Part shown: one piece after another, positions 17,490 through 26,719 of the stretch | How the letters are laid out: each line of letters begins with the position of its first letter | Position numbering within the stretch: position 1 is the first letter of the stretch | Source of the DNA: Pyrobaculum arsenaticum DSM 13514 | GTDB taxonomy: Archaea; Thermoproteota; Thermoprotei; Thermoproteales; Thermoproteaceae | Direction: 5' to 3' | Assembly (NCBI RefSeq): GCF_000016385.1 | Contig: NC_009376.1 | Span: forward strand, 248,001-312,000 | Length of the DNA: 64,000 nucleotides | The notes under the pieces: generated by a model | What the model saw: only the letters and a program-made list of their open reading frames with translations | The model's database searches: none | Told to the model about the DNA's origin: nothing | Made by a program: the position numbers and the translations under genes

Positions 17490-18551
17490 TTATGGTTTCT
17501 TTCTGTTCATCCAGATGACGAATAGCAACGCGGCGATGATTATGACTAGCCATACGACAATGTGTATCTTGTAGTCGGTCGCCGGAGTAGCCGCCGGGGC
17601 GGCGCCCCCTGTCGTCGTGGGCGCGGCTGTCTGGGGGGCCGTCGTCACGGTTGCCGGCGGCTGGCCTCCGGCATCTGTGTACCACTGCAGTATCAGCGCC
17701 CTAAGCCGCTGGGCGAGGCTCGGGTTGTATATCAACAGGCCGACTTCCCTGTTTCTCTGTATGGAGTAGTAGCCCAAGTTTATAGAGCCGACATATACGT
17801 AGTCCCCCACTACTATTATCTTCGCTACTAAGTCCTCGTCGACGGCGGCGTTTATGTCGGCATCTGTCCTAGCCACTACTGCGTAGTACCTCTGGTGCTG
17901 TAGGATGAGGGGGACCGTGCCGGAGTCCATGTAGATCTGCTCCATGGCCACGTAGAGGTCGCCGGGCTGGGACAAAATCCACTCCAGTCCCTCCTGCGAG
18001 TTTATCGGCGAGACTAGGACGCCGGGGTAGTTGTAGCGGGGGTACACGCGGCGGTAGTCGTTGAGGACTATCGTGGCGAGTTGCCGGGCTAGGGTGGCGT
18101 TTCTTATCACCAGCATCACGCCCTTGTTCTTGGTAAAGCCAGACGCCGTGGGGTTTATATTCCCAATTATCACCGTCTCGTTGTCAATGACATACAGCTT
18201 TGTGTGGACGTTGGGGAAGTCGTCGTTCCACTTCACCTTTACTCCGTTGTCTTGTAGATATGCGGCTAGCTCCTTTGCTTGTTGTGGGACGCCGCCGTAG
18301 ACCCTTGCCGACAAGACGACGTAGACATCCACGCCGCGCCGCGCCGCGTCTGCAAGGGCGTCTGCCAGCGGCTTGTATGTCAACACGTATACCTCGGCGT
18401 ACACAGACTTCTTGGTTGCCTTGACGTAATCCACTATTTTCGTGGTGTTAACCGGCGAGACGAGAACAGCGCCTACCTCAAGCCTTATTGGCGCCGCGGC
18501 GAGGAGTAGCCCCGCAACGGCGAGGGCTAATAGAAGGGGAAGTAGTCGCAT
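17490..18551 (-). CDS. Secreted, membrane-anchored phospholipase D-family protein
   Basis: A signal peptide (MRLLPLLLALAVAGLLLAAA), two PLD-like domains, a Thr/Ala/Pro linker (TVTTAPQTAAPTTTGG) and a C-terminal membrane helix. The first domain has a complete HKD motif (HTKLYVIDNETVIIGNIN). The second keeps AKIIVVGDYVYVGSINLG but lacks the His, so only one half is catalytic unless the protein dimerises, as the Nuc endonuclease does. The ATG at 18551 is chosen because it begins the signal peptide and has a TATA-like gcttaaagata about 25 bases upstream. Substrate is unknown (nucleic acid or phospholipid). Confidence 0.75.
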   Translation of the reverse strand: MRLLPLLLALAVAGLLLAAAPIRLEVGAVLVSPVNTTKIVDYVKATKKSVYAEVYVLTYKPLADALADAARRGVDVYVVLSARVYGGVPQQAKELAAYLQDNGVKVKWNDDFPNVHTKLYVIDNETVIIGNINPTASGFTKNKGVMLVIRNATLARQLATIVLNDYRRVYPRYNYPGVLVSPINSQEGLEWILSQPGDLYVAMEQIYMDSGTVPLILQHQRYYAVVARTDADINAAVDEDLVAKIIVVGDYVYVGSINLGYYSIQRNREVGLLIYNPSLAQRLRALILQWYTDAGGQPPATVTTAPQTAAPTTTGGAAPAATPATDYKIHIVVWLVIIIAALLFVIWMNRKKP

Positions 18552-18573
18552 ATGCGTCAATATAAATATATCT

Positions 18574-19071
18574 TTAAGCTTTACGTTTCGCCAGCTTATA
18601 CCACGCCTCGGCGTAGGCCACCTCGAAGCCGAGCCTCTTCGCAATACTTACCGACTCCTCCATCTTAGCCTTGAGCTCTGCTGGGCTGTGCGGGTTTGTG
18701 ACGCCGCCGGTGGAGGGGGCCCAGTCGTACACTAACACAAGTTTCTTCGCCACTCTGAGCATTTCCCTCAGCGCCGCCTCCACGTTTTTGAAGTGATGGA
18801 GCGCCATGATGGAAACGGCGGAGTCGCACTCCCCGTCTCTTAGGGGCAGATGCTCGGCGGGGGCGTGGTATAGCTTCAATAGGCCAACCTTTACAAATTC
18901 GCCAAATGCCGCTCCCAGTGAGGACAAAACACCGGGGTCTACGTCGACGGCGCATACCCTGAGCCCCCTGGACAAGAGGTACCGCGTGGAGTAGCCGAAG
19001 CCTGCGCCGATATCCACCACAGATTGGCCGAGGTCTAGAGAGTCGAGGTCTGCGAATACTTCGTCTAGCAT
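18574..19071 (-). CDS. Class I SAM-dependent methyltransferase
   Basis: 165 residues with motif I VVDIGAGFGYSTRYLLSRG, motif II VCAVDVDPGVL, motif IV region CDSAVSIMALHHFKNVEAAL and a post-motif strand KKLVLVYDWAP. It is short for the family and has no evident target-recognition domain, so the substrate is unknown. It overlaps the end of the MYG1-like gene by 7 bases. Confidence 0.8.
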   Translation of the reverse strand: MLDEVFADLDSLDLGQSVVDIGAGFGYSTRYLLSRGLRVCAVDVDPGVLSSLGAAFGEFVKVGLLKLYHAPAEHLPLRDGECDSAVSIMALHHFKNVEAALREMLRVAKKLVLVYDWAPSTGGVTNPHSPAELKAKMEESVSIAKRLGFEVAYAEAWYKLAKRKA

Positions 19072-20210
19072 TCCAGCTGTTGCAAGACGTAGGTTGCTAC
19101 GTCCTCTGCGTTTTCACCCCTGACCACCGCCACGAAGCCTGTGGCGTGCTTAAACACCACTCTCGAGCCGCCGAGTTTCCTGAAGTCTATTACGCTGGCG
19201 AATCGGTCTGGCCTCCAGGCGGTGTAGGCGCCGGGGGTTCGCCTGTCCTTCACCACAACCACTGCCCTCTGTTCCAGCGACAGCACGCCGTGGTCGATTA
19301 GGGCGTTCCACAAGGGGGTAGGTGCCACATAGTCCTCGACAGCGAATGCCACTAGGCAGTCGCTTACCACTTTCCAGTACCTGCCCTGGGAGACTATCTC
19401 AACGGCACGGCGGGCCTCGGCGAAGTACCTCTCCAGCCCCTCTAGGACGTATCTCTCCAGCTCGGGCGCTGCCAAGAGGGCGTAGGCGCCGAAGTCCAGC
19501 CCAAAGCCCGTCTCTTGGGCCTCTCTGCCCGTCGCCGCGGCGATGGGGTCTTTAGACGCGGCTAACATGAGGCGTAGGTTCTGGAAAGTGCGGGGATACC
19601 GCTCGGCCATGTCTGTGAAAGACAGCTTCTCGGCGATTTTGTAGGCCTCGGCGAAGTCTCTTAAATCGAACTCGGATCTGGAGTAGAAGGCCTCGGCTAA
19701 TAGTTCCAAGAACTTAGTGTCTTTGACGAGGCCGGCCGGGGTTGCGTCGCCGAAGTACTTCACAACGCCGTGGTTTATTGAATTGCCGTAGGGGCCAGCC
19801 CACTTCTTCACTTCTGAGCCGTACCGGTCGTATAGATCTACCCAGTGCACCAGCGTCGCGACGAGGGGGCTCGGCCGCGCCCCCACAGCCAATGCTACTT
19901 GAATCACCGACGAGGGCTCCTCCGAAGGATCTGACACGCCGTGGTGGTCCAACACGACGAACCGCTCTGGTAGCTGGAAGTAGTCTCCAATATCGAAAAC
20001 AACTACGTCTCCGTCTAGGCGTGCTATCTCCTCGGCTGTGTTGAGGCGGTACAGGGCCTCGGCGCCGGCTCTGTGGAGCAACGCGGCGGCTAGGGTGTCG
20101 TCCACGTGCGCCACGCCGCCGTGAGTCACTGCCTTAAATTTGCCAGTCCTTACAACCTCCGCAGCCCTGAGGACGTCTTTTAGCCAAGACATAGACGGGT
20201 AGGGCCGCAT
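19065..20210 (-). CDS. MYG1/DHH-like metal-dependent phosphohydrolase
   Basis: About 381 residues. The N-terminal part has the MYG1/UPF0160-like metal-binding pattern: VTHGGVAHVDDTLAAALL, VVVFDIGD and VVLDHHG. DHH-superfamily proteins of this kind act on nucleic acids or small phosphoesters; the substrate here is unknown. The C-terminal part has the conserved AWRPDRF-like and GGSRVVFKHATGFVAVV segments. It is divergent from the sugar ABC ATPase gene. The ATG at 20192 (MSWLKDVLRAAEV) fits the shared TATA region better than 20210. Confidence 0.65.
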   Translation of the reverse strand: MRPYPSMSWLKDVLRAAEVVRTGKFKAVTHGGVAHVDDTLAAALLHRAGAEALYRLNTAEEIARLDGDVVVFDIGDYFQLPERFVVLDHHGVSDPSEEPSSVIQVALAVGARPSPLVATLVHWVDLYDRYGSEVKKWAGPYGNSINHGVVKYFGDATPAGLVKDTKFLELLAEAFYSRSEFDLRDFAEAYKIAEKLSFTDMAERYPRTFQNLRLMLAASKDPIAAATGREAQETGFGLDFGAYALLAAPELERYVLEGLERYFAEARRAVEIVSQGRYWKVVSDCLVAFAVEDYVAPTPLWNALIDHGVLSLEQRAVVVVKDRRTPGAYTAWRPDRFASVIDFRKLGGSRVVFKHATGFVAVVRGENAEDVATYVLQQLEC

Positions 20211-20211
20211 T

Positions 20212-20226
20212 ATTTATTTTTAAATT
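20212..20226. promoter_or_regulatory. Shared divergent TATA region
   Basis: The A/T block attatttatttttaaa lies between the MYG1-like gene and the sugar ABC ATPase. It is about 25 bases from GTG 20244 on the plus strand and about 26-30 bases from ATG 20192 on the minus strand, so one element probably serves both directions. Confidence 0.5.
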
Positions 20227-20243
20227 TGTGAAAAGCTTGAAAC

Positions 20244-21326
20244 GTGGTAGCGGTTACAGTGGAAAAACTAGAGAAGGTTTTTCCTCCAAATGTGTATGCT
20301 TTGAAAGACGTGAATGTTAGCATCAAAGACGGCGAGTTTCTCGTCGTGCTGGGCCCCTCAGGCTCCGGCAAGACGACATTTATCAGATGCATAGCTGGGC
20401 TTGAAACGCCGACGAGGGGACGTATCCTATTTGGCGACGTTCCGGTAGTAGACGTGGAGAAGGGGATAAACGTACCGCCCGCCAGGCGGAATGTGGGCAT
20501 GGTGTTCCAGAACTGGGCCCTCTACCCGCATATGAAGGTGTTTGACAACATAGCGTTTCCCCTAAAGATAAAAAAGGTTCCTAAAGAGGAGATCAAGAAG
20601 AGAGTGAAGGAGGTGGCCGAGGCGCTGGGGATCTCCGAGTTGCTTGACCGCTATCCTAGACAACTCTCTGGGGGTCAGCAACAGAGAGTTGCCATCGCCC
20701 GGGCGTTGGTGAAGGAGCCTCAGGTTCTCCTAATGGATGAGCCGTTTTCTAACCTCGACGCGAGGCTCAGGATTTCTGCGCGGGAGTTTGTAAAGAGCTT
20801 GCAGAGGAAGCTGAAGGTGACCACTATCCTTGTGACTCACGACCAGCACGACGCATATGCCCTTGCGGACAGGCTCATGATTATAAACAACGGCGTGGTC
20901 CAACAGATCGGCACAGCAGACGAGATCTTGAACAACCCCGCCAACGTCTTCGTGGCGCAGTTCTTCGGCGACCCGCCTATCAATATCTTGGAGGGAGAAG
21001 GCCGGGGCGATTATGTAGACCTAGGCGATTTTAAAATACCCGTTAAGGCCCCGCCGGGGAGGCTCCAGGTAGGGATAAGGCCAACCGACGTTTATATTGC
21101 AGAACGCCCCATGGCCCCCGGCGACGTGGAGCTACAGCCAGCGCGTGTGGTGCTGGTCGAATACCTGGGCTTCACTCCGGTGGCAGTTATTAAGTGGGAG
21201 AAAAGCGAGATGAGGGCCATTGCCTATGACAAGGTTAAAGAAGGTAGTATTGTCAAAGTATTTCTAAGGAAAGATAATGTAAAATTATTTAAAGACAGTA
21301 TAAGGATTAGCAATATAGAAATTTAG
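20244..21326 (+). CDS. Sugar-type ABC transporter ATP-binding protein (MalK/UgpC-like)
   Basis: 360 residues of the CUT1 family. Motifs are Walker A GPSGSGKTT, Q-loop MVFQNWALYPHM, signature LSGGQQQR, Walker B LLMDEPFSNLD and switch VTHDQHDAYALADR. The C-terminal TOBE region (IRPTDVYIAE, then VVLVEYLGFTPVAVI) is typical of MalK-type ATPases. No permease or binding protein is nearby, so it probably serves transporters encoded elsewhere. GTG at 20244 fits a leaderless start. Confidence 0.9.
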   Translation: MVAVTVEKLEKVFPPNVYALKDVNVSIKDGEFLVVLGPSGSGKTTFIRCIAGLETPTRGRILFGDVPVVDVEKGINVPPARRNVGMVFQNWALYPHMKVFDNIAFPLKIKKVPKEEIKKRVKEVAEALGISELLDRYPRQLSGGQQQRVAIARALVKEPQVLLMDEPFSNLDARLRISAREFVKSLQRKLKVTTILVTHDQHDAYALADRLMIINNGVVQQIGTADEILNNPANVFVAQFFGDPPINILEGEGRGDYVDLGDFKIPVKAPPGRLQVGIRPTDVYIAERPMAPGDVELQPARVVLVEYLGFTPVAVIKWEKSEMRAIAYDKVKEGSIVKVFLRKDNVKLFKDSIRISNIEI

Positions 21327-21332
21327 CATTTT

Positions 21333-22556
21333 ATGAACACAAACTATTTAGCTACCTCTAATCTGCCGTCTGTGGAAGTTGTAATTGTAGGCTACGCGAG
21401 AACGCCTATTGGCAAGTTCGGCGGCGGGTTAAAAGACGTCAAGACAGCCCATCTGGCTGCTTTCGCCATACGTAAAGCGTTGGATAGGGCCGGTGTTGAA
21501 GGTAAATTTGTCGACGAGGTCATTATTGGGTCAACTTTGCAAGGGGGTCAGGGCCAAAGCCTGGCTAGACAAGCGGCGCTCTACGCAGGACTTCCTGTAA
21601 CTACCAGCGCATATACTGTGAACCGCGTCTGCTCCTCGGGCATGCAGGCGGTTATCGAGGCTTATAGAGAAATAGCTCTGGGAGATGCCGATATAGTGGT
21701 GGCCGGCGGCGCGGAGTCTATGTCAACAGCGCCCCTTGCGTTTGCCCCCGAGGTCCGTTGGGGTGTGAAGCACCTAATAGGAAGAGGCCAGCAACTTCTG
21801 GACCTAATGGTGTACGACGGCTTGACAGACCCGGTAAATGGGTTGTTGATGGGAGAGGAGGCTGAGATGGTGGCTAAGGAGTGGGGGTTGACGAGGCAGG
21901 AGCTTGACCTAGTAGCCTACGAGAGCCACATGAGGGCGTGGAGGGCGACGGAGAATAAGTGGTTTTTAGATTTAGAACCTATAGATGATGTCCTGGGCGG
22001 CGTCAGGGTGAAACTTGATAGAGACGAGGGGATTAGGCCTGATACTACTGTTGAAAAGCTGGCTAAACTTAAACCCGCGTTTAAGCCCGACGGTGTTTTG
22101 ACCGCGGGTAATTCAAGCCAGCTATCTGACGGCGCCGCCGTGTTGGTATTGGCCTCAGCCGATAAGGCCAAGGAGCTTGGCCTTAAGCCCGTGGCTAAGG
22201 TGCTGGGATACTCGTGGCATATGGTAGAGCCTTGGCGTTTTATTGAGGCGCCTATATACGCCGTTCAGAAGTTGTTCAAGAAGCTGGGTATGGACGCGAG
22301 CCAGTTCGACTACTTTGAAAATAACGAGGCCTTCGCCGTGAACAACGTGTTGTTCCACAAAGCGCTTCAGGTGCCTTACGACAAGCTTAACGTATTCGGC
22401 GGCGCCATCGCCTTAGGGCACCCCCTCGGCGCATCAGGTGCGCGTATAATAACAACCCTCATCTCCGTACTCAAAGTCAAGGGAGGAAGACGCGGCATAG
22501 CCGCGTTGTGCCACGGTACTGGGGGCGGCACCGCGCTGGCGGTAGAGCTTATATAG
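21333..22556 (+). CDS. Acetyl-CoA C-acetyltransferase (thiolase)
   Basis: 407 residues. Biosynthetic-type thiolase catalysing reversible acetoacetyl-CoA formation or cleavage. The nucleophilic Cys lies in NRVCSSGMQA, followed by ENNEAFAV, His in GHPLGASGAR, and the second Cys in ALCHGTGGG. A start at GTG 21372 (VEVVIVGYARTP) would remove a poorly conserved leader. It sits 6 bases after the ABC ATPase. In crenarchaea it may feed the mevalonate or 3-hydroxybutyrate routes, which the context does not decide. Confidence 0.9.
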   Translation: MNTNYLATSNLPSVEVVIVGYARTPIGKFGGGLKDVKTAHLAAFAIRKALDRAGVEGKFVDEVIIGSTLQGGQGQSLARQAALYAGLPVTTSAYTVNRVCSSGMQAVIEAYREIALGDADIVVAGGAESMSTAPLAFAPEVRWGVKHLIGRGQQLLDLMVYDGLTDPVNGLLMGEEAEMVAKEWGLTRQELDLVAYESHMRAWRATENKWFLDLEPIDDVLGGVRVKLDRDEGIRPDTTVEKLAKLKPAFKPDGVLTAGNSSQLSDGAAVLVLASADKAKELGLKPVAKVLGYSWHMVEPWRFIEAPIYAVQKLFKKLGMDASQFDYFENNEAFAVNNVLFHKALQVPYDKLNVFGGAIALGHPLGASGARIITTLISVLKVKGGRRGIAALCHGTGGGTALAVELI

Positions 22557-22569
22557 CTAAGCTGTCTAG

Positions 22570-23379
22570 TTGCTGGTGCTCATATTTGACGTAGTAAACG
22601 CCTTGGACTATGCCAAGTCCCGCGAAATAATAATCTCTTTTATTAGTCAGATTGTGGAGAGGGCGGGTGCCGGCGGCGTAGTCCTGGGTCTCAGTGGGGG
22701 TGTGGATTCCACTGTTGCGGCTACCCTCGCTGCGGAGGCTCTGGGGCCGCACCGGGTGCTGGGTTTGGTGATGCCCTCTATCTTCACGCCGCAGGAAGAC
22801 GTGAAAGACGCCCTAGAGGTGGCGGGGCGGCTAGGAATAGAGACAAGGCTTATCGACGTAACTCCCATTTCTGAAGCTTTTGCTAAAAGCATTCCCGACT
22901 TTTCGCCAGGTTATAGATTAGCGTCGGGTAATCTTCTGCCCAGGATTAGAATGACGATTCTCTATTACTATGCGAATAGGGACAATAGGCTGGTTATGGG
23001 TACCGGCGATCGTAGCGAACTGCTGTTGGGATACTTCACGAAATACGGCGACGGCGGTGCCGACTTTTTGCCCATCGCCCCGTTGTACAAGCTTCAGGTA
23101 AGGGAGATGGCGAGGAGGCTTGGCTTCCCTCACATTGCCCAGAAGCCTAGTAGCCCTAGGCTGTGGCACGGGCATACGGCAGAGGGGGAGCTGGGCGCCT
23201 CGTACGAGGTGATAGACCAGGTGCTATACGCCTTGTTCGACCTGAAGAAGCCCTTGGCAGAAGTGAGGGAGCTCTTCGGGGAGGTCGCAGACTTTGTGAT
23301 TAGGCGCGTGAGGGCGAATCTCCACAAGTTGCTACCACCGCCTAGCCCCGATATCTCGGCGGCGAGGAGACATGTTTAG
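22570..23379 (+). CDS. nadE: NAD synthetase, ammonia-dependent type
   Basis: Up to 269 residues, without the glutaminase domain. It amidates nicotinic acid adenine dinucleotide to NAD. The ATP-pyrophosphatase loop is LGLSGGVDSTVAATLAAEAL, with GTGDRSELLLGYFTKYGDGG and PLYKLQVREMARRLG. The TTG at 22570 gives a rather long N terminus; TTG at 22603 (LDYAKSREIIISF) would match the family better. The last 8 bases overlap padR. Confidence 0.9.
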   Translation: MLVLIFDVVNALDYAKSREIIISFISQIVERAGAGGVVLGLSGGVDSTVAATLAAEALGPHRVLGLVMPSIFTPQEDVKDALEVAGRLGIETRLIDVTPISEAFAKSIPDFSPGYRLASGNLLPRIRMTILYYYANRDNRLVMGTGDRSELLLGYFTKYGDGGADFLPIAPLYKLQVREMARRLGFPHIAQKPSSPRLWHGHTAEGELGASYEVIDQVLYALFDLKKPLAEVRELFGEVADFVIRRVRANLHKLLPPPSPDISAARRHV

Positions 23380-23851
23380 AAGGAGGAGGGGGATATTCAA
23401 GGGCATTGTGTTGTATTTCTTAAAATCGCGGCCTCTAAGCGGCTACGAGCTTCTCAAAGAGCTGAATAGGCTGAGTTCTGGGAGGTATACCCCCTCTCCT
23501 GGTACCCTTTACCCTCTTCTGTCATACCTAGAGGCTGAGGGGCTTATCGAGTCTAGGGAGGCTTATGTGGGGCGGCGAAGGAAAAAAATCTACGCGCTTA
23601 CTCCTCAGGGGGAGGAGTACCTAGCAAGGCTTATGGAAGATGAGGAATTTCTAGAACTTTTAAAGACCTTGGAAAGCGGCCGAGCCGGCGGGGATTTAAT
23701 GACGGCTATAAGGGACGAGCTGGCGTACATCGACGAGGTCTTCGACGAAGTAGAAAATGGCGATGTCGAAGTCCTAAGAGAAATGTTGGATTTGCTTAGG
23801 CGTCTCGAGGAGAAGGTAGAGGCCCGGCTTAGGAAGGCTCAGGGCGGGTAG
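23372..23851 (+). CDS. PadR-family transcriptional regulator
   Basis: 159 residues. The winged helix is typical: GIVLYFLKSRPLSGYELLKEL, SPGTLYPLLSYLEAEGLIES, then RRRKKIYALTPQGEEYL. A C-terminal helical, acidic dimerisation part follows. It overlaps nadE by 8 bases and may autoregulate this transcript, which is inference. The end overlaps the convergent zinc-finger gene by 23 bases. Confidence 0.85.
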   Translation: MFRRRRGIFKGIVLYFLKSRPLSGYELLKELNRLSSGRYTPSPGTLYPLLSYLEAEGLIESREAYVGRRRKKIYALTPQGEEYLARLMEDEEFLELLKTLESGRAGGDLMTAIRDELAYIDEVFDEVENGDVEVLREMLDLLRRLEEKVEARLRKAQGG

Positions 23852-24020
23852 GCTCTGCGAACTTCTGAGCTAGTTTAACATCGTGGACGTGGTAGAGGTG
23901 GAGAGCGGCGTCTTTGACAGTGAAAAACTTTTTGCCGCATTTTCTACACACGATATGGGCAACATCCCACTGATCTATCTCGACGTGGAGATACGTGGCG
24001 AGGTCTTGCGGTATTTCCAT
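23829..24020 (-). CDS. Small C2H2-type zinc-finger protein
   Basis: 63 residues with one classical finger, CRKCGKKFFTVKDAALHLYHVHD (CxxC, then HxxxxH), of the kind found in many small crenarchaeal DNA-binding proteins. It is divergent from rnhB with only 23 bases between starts, so the promoters overlap the partner coding regions. Confidence 0.7.
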   Translation of the reverse strand: MEIPQDLATYLHVEIDQWDVAHIVCRKCGKKFFTVKDAALHLYHVHDVKLAQKFAEPTRPEPS

Positions 24021-24043
24021 AAGTCGTCATTCTGCCAGAATTT

Positions 24044-24640
24044 ATGACTCTTTCGGTTGGCGGCATCGACGAGGCGGGGCGGGGACCCGTGGTAGGCCCG
24101 CTGGTATTAGCAATAGTTGTCGGCGACTCCGAAGCTCTGAGCAAAATCGGCGTGCGGGATAGTAAGTCGCTCTCTCCCCGGGCCAGAGAGGTGCTTTATG
24201 GTAAGATCTTAGAAATGGCGGTGTGCGTTAACTACGCAGTTGTGGAGCCTTATGAAATAGATCTACATGTCTCCAGGGGTATGCTCAACGCGCTTGAGAT
24301 GAAGTACGCGGCGAAGCTGATGGAGCTATGCCCCGCCGACTTGTATTATGTCGACTCGCCTGATGTCAAAGCAGCACGTTTCGGCGATGGTCTCTCCTTC
24401 CTAACAGGCAGAAGAGTCGTGTCGCTACACAAGGGCGAAGCCGTCCCCCAGGTAGCGGCGGCAAGCATAGTGGCAAAGGTGGTACGTGATAGACTCGTGG
24501 AGATGTTAAGGAAGGAGGTAGGCGATTTCGGCAGTGGGTATCCATCAGACCGCAAAACGCGGGAGTGGCTACGGGGTGGGCGGATCCCACACGAATGCGT
24601 AAGGTGGAGCTGGGAGACTGTTGGTAAATTATTTAAATAG
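24044..24640 (+). CDS. rnhB: Ribonuclease HII
   Basis: 198 residues. It cleaves RNA in RNA-DNA hybrids and at misincorporated ribonucleotides. Conserved carboxylates are present: GGIDEAGRGPVVGP (Asp, Glu), YYVDSPD (Asp) and the later VVRDRLVEML segment (Asp), with the GSGYPSD motif. Length and start are normal for archaeal RNase HII. Confidence 0.93.
   Translation: MTLSVGGIDEAGRGPVVGPLVLAIVVGDSEALSKIGVRDSKSLSPRAREVLYGKILEMAVCVNYAVVEPYEIDLHVSRGMLNALEMKYAAKLMELCPADLYYVDSPDVKAARFGDGLSFLTGRRVVSLHKGEAVPQVAAASIVAKVVRDRLVEMLRKEVGDFGSGYPSDRKTREWLRGGRIPHECVRWSWETVGKLFK
24632..24639 (+). promoter_or_regulatory. TATA box of the uS5-uL30 operon
   Basis: tttaaata, overlapping the last codons of rnhB, is centred 24 bases before GTG 24659. 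This supports a leaderless mRNA and decides the GTG start over the internal ATG at 24674. Confidence 0.6.
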
Positions 24641-24658
24641 GCTCTGTCACGCCCTTTT

Positions 24659-25267
24659 GTGAGCGTCGTCGATATGAGTTTGTGGGAGCCTAGAACTGAG
24701 CTGGGGAGGATGGTTAAAGAGGGAAAGATAAGGACTATAGACGAGGTCTTCGCCAACAACTACATCATCAAAGAGCCGGAGATTGTGGATATACTTGTGC
24801 CGGGGCTGAAGCAGGAATTGCTCAACGTGAATATAGTCCAGAGGCAGACACATGCAGGGGAGAGGAGCCTCTTCCAAGCAGTAGTCGCGGTGGGCAACGA
24901 GGATGGCTACGTGGGAGTTGGGATTGGCAAAGCGCGGCAGGTAAGGCAAGCCATCGAGAAGGCGGTCAGGGAGGCGAAGCTGAACCTAATACCCGTGAGG
25001 CGCGGTTGCGGGTCGTGGAAATGTAGTTGCGACGAGCCGCATAGCGTGCCCTTCGTGGTGAAGGGTAAGTCTGGGAGTGTTGAAGTTACGCTCATACCAG
25101 CGCCGAAAGGCGTGGGGCTAGTGGCAGGAGATGTGGCTAAGGCTGTGCTTAGGCTCGCAGGCGTGAAGGACGTGTGGACCCATACACGCGGAGATACGAG
25201 GACAACGCTAAATTTTGCACTTGCAGTGTATAACGCGTTAAGGAACACCTATTACTTTAAGATATGA
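24659..25267 (+). CDS. rps5: 30S ribosomal protein uS5
   Basis: 202 residues, archaeal/eukaryotic S2e-like form. The N-terminal S5 double-stranded-RNA-binding domain is [31 protein letters not shown], with [12 protein letters not shown], and the C-terminal domain is [22 protein letters not shown], then [14 protein letters not shown] at 24659 is supported by the TATA position. It overlaps uL30 by 4 bases (ATGA). Confidence 0.95.
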   Translation: MSVVDMSLWEPRTELGRMVKEGKIRTIDEVFANNYIIKEPEIVDILVPGLKQELLNVNIVQRQTHAGERSLFQAVVAVGNEDGYVGVGIGKARQVRQAIEKAVREAKLNLIPVRRGCGSWKCSCDEPHSVPFVVKGKSGSVEVTLIPAPKGVGLVAGDVAKAVLRLAGVKDVWTHTRGDTRTTLNFALAVYNALRNTYYFKI

Positions 25268-25794
25268 TGGCGGAGGCGAAGCTGATCTATCCGAGGTACG
25301 CCGTGGTGAGGCTCCGAGGCATTCCTACTACTCCGAGGGACATAGCCCGCACGCTGGACCTCTTGAGGCTTCGCAGGAAGTTCACCATGGTTGTGGTGCC
25401 GGGTAGCCCAAGTATTATGGGGATGATACAGGAGGTAAACGATTGGGTTACCTGGGGCGAGATAGAAGCCGACACCTTGGCGGAGGTGTTGAAGAAGAGG
25501 GGGAGGATTGTGGGCGATAAGCCCTTGACGCTTGAGTATCTAAAGAAGTGGGGTTGGCAATCCTTTGAGGAGGTGGCGTTGGCCTACGTCGCTGGCGAGA
25601 TTGAGAGGCTATCGTGCGGCAGGTATTATGCGAGGGAGGGTCAGAGACCTCCGTGCATCCCGTACCTTAAGCCGTTTTTCAGACTCCACCCGCCGCGTGG
25701 GGGGCTGAATAGCGTAAAGCTACACTTCGCAGCAGGTGGCGACCTGGGCTACCGGGGGCCGCTTATAAACGACCTCATCCGCCGCATGTTGTAG
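25264..25794 (+). CDS. rpl30: 50S ribosomal protein uL30
   Basis: 176 residues, the archaeal long form. The N-terminal core is [36 protein letters not shown], and the C terminus has the family's extension ([28 protein letters not shown]). It is translationally coupled to uS5, as in other archaea. The stop overlaps the convergent galT gene by 20 bases. Confidence 0.95.
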   Translation: MMAEAKLIYPRYAVVRLRGIPTTPRDIARTLDLLRLRRKFTMVVVPGSPSIMGMIQEVNDWVTWGEIEADTLAEVLKKRGRIVGDKPLTLEYLKKWGWQSFEEVALAYVAGEIERLSCGRYYAREGQRPPCIPYLKPFFRLHPPRGGLNSVKLHFAAGGDLGYRGPLINDLIRRML

Positions 25795-26719
25795 CGGCTT
25801 TTCTCAGCCTCTCCGCCGCCTCTTCTGGCGTAGTTTCAAGCGTATAGAGCGAGGCTCCTAGCTCTGCACCCGCGGCGTGTTTCAGTTTCCCGTCTGGCCT
25901 GTACATGCCGTATATCTCGAAGTGGAGGTGGTAGTAGGGCAGTGACTGGCGGAGGGGGGCCTGGTGAAGCACGAGGATGTAGGGCATGGGCTTCTCTGTG
26001 GCCTTTTTCAAGGCGCAGAGGGTTTTCTTCAACGCGTCAGCTAGTTCCGACACCTCCTCGGGGGTCAGCTCGGTGAGCCTACTGACGTGCCTTCTGGGGT
26101 ATATGTGCACTTCGTGGGGCCACCTGGCGTAGAAGGGGACAAAGGCCCGCCACGACGCGTTTTGGTACACCACCCTCCCCTCCTCCTCTGAAACCACTCT
26201 GCAGTGGAGGCACTGCCCGTGTGTTTTGTACCACTTCTCGGAGTTCCTCATCTCCAGCTCCACTCTGGGAGGGACTACGGGGAGTACGTATATCTGGGAG
26301 TGTGGGTGGGTAAGCGACACGCCAATTTCCTTCCCCTTATTTCTAAAAAACAGGAAGTAGACGGCGTGTGGGTCTCTCTCTGTTTTTCTCTGCGCCTCCA
26401 CAACTGCGGCGAGAACCTTCGCCACGTGGTCGCTCGGCAGGTCGCTTATGTCGTCGACGTCGTGTTGAGGCGTCTCGACTACCACCAGCGTTGACCCCCT
26501 GGCGGGGAATGTGGGAAATAGGACATGGCCGATGGGTCCAGGAGGATTTTCCACAAGAAGGGGGTATTTGTTGGGAATTATCAATACGTCCCAGCCGTGG
26601 CCCGTCTCGGGGGCTCCTGGGCAGAAGGGGCAGAAGTCCTGGGGTTGCCAAGGGCGGCGGAGGCGGTGGGGAGCGACTAGGGTGTACTCCTCGGTGAAGG
26701 GGTTCTTCCTAATCTCCAT
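25775..26719 (-). CDS. galT: Galactose-1-phosphate uridylyltransferase
   Basis: 314 residues. It exchanges galactose-1-phosphate and UDP-glucose in the Leloir pathway. The catalytic triad motif HPHSQ is present ([14 protein letters not shown]), along with the N-terminal FCPFCPG zinc-site region, CLHC, and the C-terminal [10 protein letters not shown]. It overlaps galK by 11 bases on the same strand, which together with galK gives a galactose module. Confidence 0.92.
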   Translation of the reverse strand: MEIRKNPFTEEYTLVAPHRLRRPWQPQDFCPFCPGAPETGHGWDVLIIPNKYPLLVENPPGPIGHVLFPTFPARGSTLVVVETPQHDVDDISDLPSDHVAKVLAAVVEAQRKTERDPHAVYFLFFRNKGKEIGVSLTHPHSQIYVLPVVPPRVELEMRNSEKWYKTHGQCLHCRVVSEEEGRVVYQNASWRAFVPFYARWPHEVHIYPRRHVSRLTELTPEEVSELADALKKTLCALKKATEKPMPYILVLHQAPLRQSLPYYHLHFEIYGMYRPDGKLKHAAGAELGASLYTLETTPEEAAERLRKAATTCGG